DNA of 10,553 nucleotides from contig JAGLRU010000061.1 of NCBI GenBank assembly GCA_023136145.1, positions 1 through 10,553 of the forward strand. Direction: 5' to 3'. The notes beneath the pieces are model-generated. The model did not search any database. It was not told the DNA's origin and saw nothing but the letters and a program-made list of their open reading frames with translations. The stretch comes from Alphaproteobacteria bacterium. GTDB taxonomy: Bacteria > Pseudomonadota > Alphaproteobacteria > Micavibrionales > UBA2020. Below are positions 7,203 to 10,553 of the stretch, one piece after another. Position 1 is the stretch's first letter, and each line of letters begins with the position of its first letter. The position numbers and the translations under genes are program-made.

Positions 7203-7231
7203 TTGCCAACTGATTCGTGAAAGTTTCTTAT
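7203..7231 (+). promoter_or_regulatory. Candidate promoter for der
   Basis: TTGCCA (7203-7208), five of six to the -35 consensus, is followed after exactly 17 bases by TCTTAT (7226-7231), four of six to the -10. A start near 7238 would give a leader of about 30 bases carrying the AAGG ribosome-binding site at 7256-7259. A perfect TATAAT also occurs at 7244-7249, but it has no -35 partner and would start transcription within the ribosome-binding site. Confidence 0.4.
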
Positions 7232-7269
7232 GAGGGCATAGTTTATAATGGAAAAAAGGTAATAACATC

Positions 7270-8700
7270 ATGGCATTCACCGTCGCGATTATCGGACGCC
7301 CGAATGTCGGGAAGTCCACTCTTTTTAACCGTCTTGTCGGTAAGAAGTTGGCACTTGTACATGACACGCCGGGGCTGACTCGCGATTGGCGCGAGGCGGA
7401 CGGGCATTTGCTTGGGCTTGATTTTAATGTGATAGACACGGCGGGACTGGAAGAATCTTTCGATGCTTCGATTCAGGGACGTATGCGCCGTCAGACCGAG
7501 CAAGCACTGGCGCGTGCAGATATTGCTCTTCTGGTGATCGATGCCCGTGTTGGCGTTACACCTATGGATCGGCATTTTGCGGACTGGATACGCAGGCAGA
7601 AAATGCCCTCCGCCCTGATTGCCAACAAATGCGAGAATAAGGCCAGTATTTCCGGTATGTATGAGGCTTATGAGCTTGGACTTGGAGAGCCAATTGCGAT
7701 TTCAGCTGAACATGGGCATGGAATGGATGACCTTTTCACTATGCTGCGTCCGCATGTAGATAAAGCTGATAAAGAGGCCTCATTGTTGGGAGAAGGGGAA
7801 GAGCAGGAAAATCTCGAAAAATATTTTGAATTGTATGAGGAAGGGGCTAACACTGGTTTCGGCGATCAGGATGACACAGAAGAGGACAAGAACAATCCTG
7901 TCAAGATTGCTATTGTCGGGAGACCGAATGTTGGAAAATCTACGCTTCTTAATACCATGCTGGGTGAAGAGCGTTCCATGACGGGGCCGGAAGCTGGCAT
8001 CACCCGTGATGCTGTCCATGTTGATTGGGAATATGCTGGGCGTAAGTTGCGCCTTGTCGATACGGCGGGGCTTCGTCGTAAAGCCCGAATTGTCGATGAA
8101 ATTGAAAAAATGGCGGTGGTTGATACGCTTCGTGCAATACGCCTCGCGCAGGTGGTTGTTATAATGATCGACGCGGAGCGTATGTTTGAAAAACAGGATT
8201 TAGTTATTGCCAGCCATGCCATAGAGGAAGGTCGTGCTGTCGTTATCGCCGTCAACAAATGGGACGTTGTTAAGCATCGCGATGAAATTCTGGAAGAGAT
8301 AAAATACCAACTTGATACTAGCTTGCCGCAAGTGCGAGGCATTCATGTTGTTACTATTTCGGCTCTTAACGGTCTTAGGCTTGATAAGCTTATGCAGTCA
8401 ATATTAACAACGTATGATCTCTGGAACAAGCGCGTACCAACCGGAAAGCTTAATCGCTGGCTGCACGCGATGGAGGAGAAAAACCCCGCACCGCTTGTTC
8501 ACGGTCGTCCGAACCGCTTGCGGTATATGACGCAGATCAAGGCACGTCCTCCAACATTTGGGCTGTGGGTTGGACGCGCTGGAGATTATGCCGAAACGCA
8601 TAGACGATATCTGATAAATAACCTCCGCCGCGATTTCGACATCCCCGCCACACCGATCAGATTTATCGTAAAAGCAAGTAAAAATCCCTATGTAGATTGA
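7270..8700 (+). CDS. der: Ribosome biogenesis GTPase Der (EngA)
   Basis: Der is an essential GTPase with two G domains in tandem that assists 50S ribosomal subunit assembly. The 476-residue product has G1 GRPNVGKS (9-16), switch LTRD (36-39), G3 DTAG (57-60 region), G4 NKCE (119-122) and a SAE G5 near 145. A linker rich in acidic residues (about 168-208) leads to the second domain: GRPNVGKS (217-224), GITRD (243-247), DTAGLRRKARI (264-274), NKWD (329-332) and SAL near 364. The C-terminal KH-like domain spans about 390-472 (RPPTFGLWVGRAG at 426-438). The NKCE form, with Glu for the usual Asp, is a variation I associate with alphaproteobacterial Der. The start is ATG 7270 with AAGG ten bases upstream. 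It stands alone, divergent from lpxC and convergent with ruvX. Confidence 0.97.
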   Translation: MAFTVAIIGRPNVGKSTLFNRLVGKKLALVHDTPGLTRDWREADGHLLGLDFNVIDTAGLEESFDASIQGRMRRQTEQALARADIALLVIDARVGVTPMDRHFADWIRRQKMPSALIANKCENKASISGMYEAYELGLGEPIAISAEHGHGMDDLFTMLRPHVDKADKEASLLGEGEEQENLEKYFELYEEGANTGFGDQDDTEEDKNNPVKIAIVGRPNVGKSTLLNTMLGEERSMTGPEAGITRDAVHVDWEYAGRKLRLVDTAGLRRKARIVDEIEKMAVVDTLRAIRLAQVVVIMIDAERMFEKQDLVIASHAIEEGRAVVIAVNKWDVVKHRDEILEEIKYQLDTSLPQVRGIHVVTISALNGLRLDKLMQSILTTYDLWNKRVPTGKLNRWLHAMEEKNPAPLVHGRPNRLRYMTQIKARPPTFGLWVGRAGDYAETHRRYLINNLRRDFDIPATPIRFIVKASKNPYVD

Positions 8701-8769
8701 TTTGCGGTTATCTTTCCGTCACCTACGCTTTTTTGCTAAAGGTTTGGAAGAGTGTCCGTGCGTCTTATG

Positions 8770-8783
8770 AGTCTATTGAGACT
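8770..8783. repeat. Short hairpin-forming dyad downstream of der
   Basis: AGTCT (8770-8774) and AGACT (8779-8783) are perfect complements around ATTG. No T-run follows, so it is not a standard terminator. It sits 18 bases before the larger palindromic repeat, in the convergent der/ruvX gap. Confidence 0.3.
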
Positions 8784-8801
8784 ACCTCTAAAAACCTCCG
8801 C

Positions 8802-8891
8802 TGTCATTCCGACGGAGCGAAGCGACGAGGAATCTGGTTCGTTGCGCCAAGAAAGATCCCTCGTCGCGCTTCGCGCTCTGTCGGAATGACA
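8802..8891. repeat. Palindromic dispersed repeat (REP/MITE-like) between der and ruvX
   Basis: The arms TGTCATTCCGACGGAGCG... (8802-8835) and ...CTCTGTCGGAATGACA (8854-8891) are near-perfect inverted copies. They differ by two CG insertions in the right arm and a few substitutions, around an 18-base loop (8836-8853). The core GTCATTCCGA...GCGAAGCG...GAGGAATCT is of a type I recall as scattered in many bacterial genomes as non-coding palindromic units. No reading frame fits. Its GC content and symmetry differ from the flanks. As RNA it would fold into a long hairpin and could act as a barrier between the convergent der and ruvX transcripts. Whether it is mobile cannot be judged; no clear target duplication was seen. 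Confidence 0.85.
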
Positions 8892-8912
8892 ACAATACGG
8901 TTGTGTCACCAC

Positions 8913-8944
8913 CCACGCTTCACGCGAGAAAACCTAATGCGTGG
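8913..8944. repeat. Inverted repeat near the ruvX 3' end
   Basis: CCACGC (8913-8918) and GCGTGG (8939-8944) form a 6-base GC-rich stem around 20 bases, just past the ruvX stop. Without a T-run it is not a standard intrinsic terminator, though it may stabilise the message end. Confidence 0.25.
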
Positions 8945-8956
8945 ACTTCGTCGAAA

Positions 8957-9442
8957 TCACACCATCTCCAGCGCGCCTTGCAAAATAAGCTGGGCGGCGA
9001 GTTTGTCGATAACGGCATTTCGGCGTTTTCGGGAGATGCGGGCGTTCTCGTTTAGGAAATCATCTACTGCGCTGGTTGACAGTCTTTCATCGAAAAACGT
9101 GATTAGAGGCTCGAAGCCGAGAACATTTTTTGCTTGAAGCAGATTTTCTGCAAAATGACGGACGGAGTTAACACGCGGTCCCTCTGATTCGTCCATATTT
9201 AATGGAAATCCGATAACAAACCCTCCCACACCATATTCCTTACATAATCCTGCCAGTTTTTTGACATCTTTCCCGAATTTTGTGCAAACGATGGTCAGGA
9301 GAGGTGTTGCGATTGTAAGATTGGGGTTGGAAATCGCCAGACCCCAGTTTCTTTTACTGTGATCGATCCCCATCAGGCGTTTGCCTTTGGGGAGGGATGC
9401 TTTCAGTTCTTTTAAAGTTACTATTGCCATGTTAATGTTCAT
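8957..9442 (-). CDS. ruvX: Putative pre-16S rRNA nuclease RuvX/YqgF (RNase H-like fold)
   Basis: YqgF/RuvX proteins are small RNase H-fold nucleases implicated in 16S rRNA 5' maturation and named for likeness to Holliday junction resolvases. The 161-residue product carries GIDHSKRNWGLAISN (25-39) with catalytic Asp27, FVIGFPLNMDESEGPR (75-90), FFDERLSTSAVDD (116-128) with Glu119, and VIDKLAAQLILQGAL (144-158) with Asp146, so the three acidic residues are present. The first motif departs from the common GxDxGxKRxGxA, with Ser for Gly after the aspartate. The ATG at 9442 gives the longest product, but an ATG at 9430 (residue 5) is also possible, and neither has a well-spaced ribosome-binding site. 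It diverges from gatC across 46 bases, an arrangement I associate with alphaproteobacteria. Confidence 0.92.
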   Translation of the reverse strand: MNINMAIVTLKELKASLPKGKRLMGIDHSKRNWGLAISNPNLTIATPLLTIVCTKFGKDVKKLAGLCKEYGVGGFVIGFPLNMDESEGPRVNSVRHFAENLLQAKNVLGFEPLITFFDERLSTSAVDDFLNENARISRKRRNAVIDKLAAQLILQGALEMV

Positions 9443-9449
9443 GCCTGTT

Positions 9450-9464
9450 TTTATGTGACATAAA
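9450..9464. promoter_or_regulatory. Perfect 15-base dyad in the ruvX/gatC divergent gap
   Basis: TTTATGTGACATAAA has perfect 7-base arms about a central G. It lies in the middle of the 46-base space between divergent ruvX and gatC, where it could act on both. A smaller dyad, AACA-T-TGTT (9463-9471), follows it. No known operator consensus is matched, and no promoter hexamers are clear here. Confidence 0.35.
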
Positions 9465-9488
9465 CATTGTTAAACGGCGGGGTAGCCA

Positions 9489-9776
9489 ATGTCTATCGAT
9501 AAAAATACAGTTAGGAAAGTGGCGAGGCTTGCCCGCATCAGGATCAATGATGACGGTGCGGAAGTTTTGTCTGGAGAACTCAGCAATATTCTCGAAATGA
9601 TCGAGCAGTTGAACGAGGTCGATACTAAGGGCGTAGAGCCGATGACCAGCGTGATCGAAATGCAGATGCCGGAGCGTGAGGATATCGTTACCGATGGTGG
9701 CATTCCCGAAAAAATCTTATCTAACGCACCGGAGCATACGGCGGGGTTTTTCGTTGTGCCGAAAGTGATGGAGTAA
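9489..9776 (+). CDS. gatC: Asp-tRNA(Asn)/Glu-tRNA(Gln) amidotransferase subunit C
   Basis: GatC is the small subunit that wraps around GatA and stabilises the GatCAB complex, which converts Glu-tRNA(Gln) and/or Asp-tRNA(Asn) to the amidated forms. The 95-residue length is normal. Family features are the N-terminal helix VRKVARLARIRI (8-19), the second helix LSGELSNILEMIEQLNEVD (27-45), the GVEPMTSV turn (48-55) and a C-terminal NAPEHTAGFFVVPKVME (79-95) that ends in the usual FFVVPKV. The ATG at 9489 follows a G-rich GGCGGGG sequence that can serve as ribosome-binding site. It is followed by gatA after 97 bases, a gap lengthened by a palindromic repeat. gatB should lie further on, outside the window. 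Confidence 0.96.
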   Translation: MSIDKNTVRKVARLARIRINDDGAEVLSGELSNILEMIEQLNEVDTKGVEPMTSVIEMQMPEREDIVTDGGIPEKILSNAPEHTAGFFVVPKVME

Positions 9777-9782
9777 GAATCA

Positions 9783-9854
9783 AACCGCAGATAAACGCGG
9801 ATGAACGCAAATTAAAAGAAAAGAATCTGCGTGTATCTGTGTCCATCTGCGGTT
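9783..9854. repeat. Palindromic repeat with 10-base internal period between gatC and gatA
   Basis: The arms at 9783-9809 and 9828-9854 are imperfect inverted copies (outer 10 bases AACCGCAGAT / ATCTGCGGTT are perfect), around an 18-base A-rich loop. The left arm itself repeats every 10 bases: CGCAGATAAA, CGCGGATGAA, CGCAAATTAA. This CGCAGAT(A/G)AAC type is, as I recall, a short repeat dispersed through many unrelated bacterial genomes. It is non-coding and lies within an operon, so the gatCA message should carry a hairpin just before the gatA ribosome-binding site. It shares no sequence with the repeat at 8802-8891. Confidence 0.85.
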
Positions 9855-9873
9855 AAATAAAATGGAACGAAAA

Positions 9874-10553
9874 ATGACAAGTTTAACAAAATTAACAATC
9901 AAACAAGCCCTTGCCGGACTGAAGAAAAAGGAATTCACGGCAACGGAGCTGACCGAGGCGCATATCAAGGCGACCGAAGCGTCAAGGAATCTCAATTGTT
10001 ATATCACAGAGACTTTTGACATCGCCCGCAAGCAGGCGACATCAAGCGATGCTCGCTATGCTAAAGGTGACAACCTATTGCTTGATGGTATTCCGATTGC
10101 GATGAAGGATTTGTTTTGCACCGTAGGCGTACAAACGACAGCGGCTAGCAAAATCCTCAAGGAATTCAAGCCGGTATATGAATCTACTGTATCCGGCAAT
10201 ATGTTCCGTGATGGTGTGGTGATGCTTGGTAAGGCAAATTGTGACGAATTCGCGATGGGTTCCAGCAACATGACAAGTGATTACGGCAACGTTATTAATC
10301 CATGGAAACGGAAAAGCGACGATAAACCACTCGTTCCCGGTGGTTCTTCTGGTGGGTCTGCGGCGGCTGTGGCGGCGCGGATTGCTCTGGGTGCTACAGG
10401 CACGGATACAGGAGGTTCCATTCGTCAGCCTGCTGCGTTTTGCGGAATTTCCGGGATCAAGCCAACGTATGGTCGTTGCTCACGTTTTGGGATTGTAGCG
10501 TTTGCGTCGTCCCTTGATCAGGCTGGTCCTTTCGCACGCACAACAGAAGATTG
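9874..10553 (+). CDS. gatA: Asp-tRNA(Asn)/Glu-tRNA(Gln) amidotransferase subunit A (partial, 3' end off window)
   Basis: GatA is the glutaminase subunit of GatCAB; it frees ammonia from glutamine for the GatB active site. I translated 226 codons from the ATG at 9874; the whole protein is normally about 490 residues. The amidase-signature triad is visible: Lys78 in IPIAMKDLFC, the cis-Ser158 of PGGSSGGSAAAVAA (155-168), and the nucleophile Ser182 in GTDTGGSIRQPAAFCG (176-191). KPTYGRCSRFGIVAFASSLDQ follows at 196-215. I prefer 9874 because a GGA lies seven bases upstream. An in-frame ATG at 9862 would add four residues but sits close to the repeat hairpin. The frame is open to the window edge with no defect. 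Confidence 0.96.
   Translation, partial: MTSLTKLTIKQALAGLKKKEFTATELTEAHIKATEASRNLNCYITETFDIARKQATSSDARYAKGDNLLLDGIPIAMKDLFCTVGVQTTAASKILKEFKPVYESTVSGNMFRDGVVMLGKANCDEFAMGSSNMTSDYGNVINPWKRKSDDKPLVPGGSSGGSAAAVAARIALGATGTDTGGSIRQPAAFCGISGIKPTYGRCSRFGIVAFASSLDQAGPFARTTED

Noticed and set aside
7244..7249. Perfect TATAAT as the main der promoter
   Set aside because: No -35 match lies at a workable distance, and transcription would begin within the der ribosome-binding site. TTGCCA with TCTTAT upstream is the better pair.
7387..7638. Der G4 NKCE as a defective GTPase motif
   Set aside because: A glutamate in this place fits my knowledge of alphaproteobacterial Der proteins, so it is more likely a lineage feature than damage.
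7866..8342. 158-codon open frame on the minus strand inside der
   Set aside because: It is antisense to the second G domain of der, serine/arginine/isoleucine-rich and without domain features.
8802..8891. CRISPR unit or tRNA-like structure
   Set aside because: There is one inverted repeat only, with no direct repeats and spacers, and no cloverleaf arms or anticodon loop.
8697..9137. 146-codon plus-strand open frame covering the der/ruvX gap
   Set aside because: It runs through the palindromic repeat and into ruvX antisense, so its coding look comes from the repeat and the opposite gene.

Overview
The window looks like an ordinary housekeeping segment of a Gram-negative chromosome, most probably from an alphaproteobacterium. 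The main argument is the gene string lpxC, bamD, recN on the minus strand, which in many alphaproteobacteria follows ftsZ and precedes ligA. Supporting signs are a GatCAB amidotransferase, a Der GTPase with an Asn-Lys-Cys-Glu G4 motif, and a ruvX/gatC divergent pair. Lipid A synthesis (LpxC) and beta-barrel assembly (BamD) show a true outer membrane. The genus cannot be named from this sequence alone.

Layout. 1-1504 (minus): gcvT then gcvH, two glycine cleavage subunits two bases apart; gcvH runs off the left edge about at its C terminus, and gcvP genes would be expected beyond it. 1505-1719: divergent promoter gap. 1720-2817 (plus): an eight-segment AI-2E/PerM family membrane protein. 2938-3414 (plus): a small Nudix hydrolase with one altered Nudix-box position. 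3415-3476: short convergent gap with an AT-rich dyad. 3477-7026 (minus): lpxC, bamD, recN, a likely cotranscribed envelope and DNA-repair cluster. 7027-7269: divergent regulatory gap with several perfect dyads. 7270-8700 (plus): der, a ribosome assembly GTPase. 8701-8956: convergent gap holding a 90-base palindromic repeat of the dispersed REP/MITE-like kind. 8957-9442 (minus): ruvX. 9443-9488: 46-base divergent gap with a perfect 15-base dyad. 9489 to the right edge (plus): gatC, a second, unrelated palindromic repeat, and the first 226 codons of gatA.

How the genes work together. GcvT and GcvH are the tetrahydrofolate and lipoyl-carrier parts of glycine oxidation. LpxC commits UDP-GlcNAc derivatives to lipid A while BamD helps insert outer-membrane proteins, so the lpxC-bamD pair serves envelope growth. 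GatC and GatA are parts of the amidotransferase that makes Gln-tRNA(Gln) and/or Asn-tRNA(Asn). I see no phage, toxin-antitoxin, defence, CRISPR or secondary-metabolite locus and no tRNA or rRNA gene. No undescribed multigene system is evident. The points that deserve a second look are the two palindromic repeats, the operator-like dyads in divergent gaps, the unusual Nudix and RuvX motif residues, and the separation of lpxC-bamD-recN from ftsZ and ligA.
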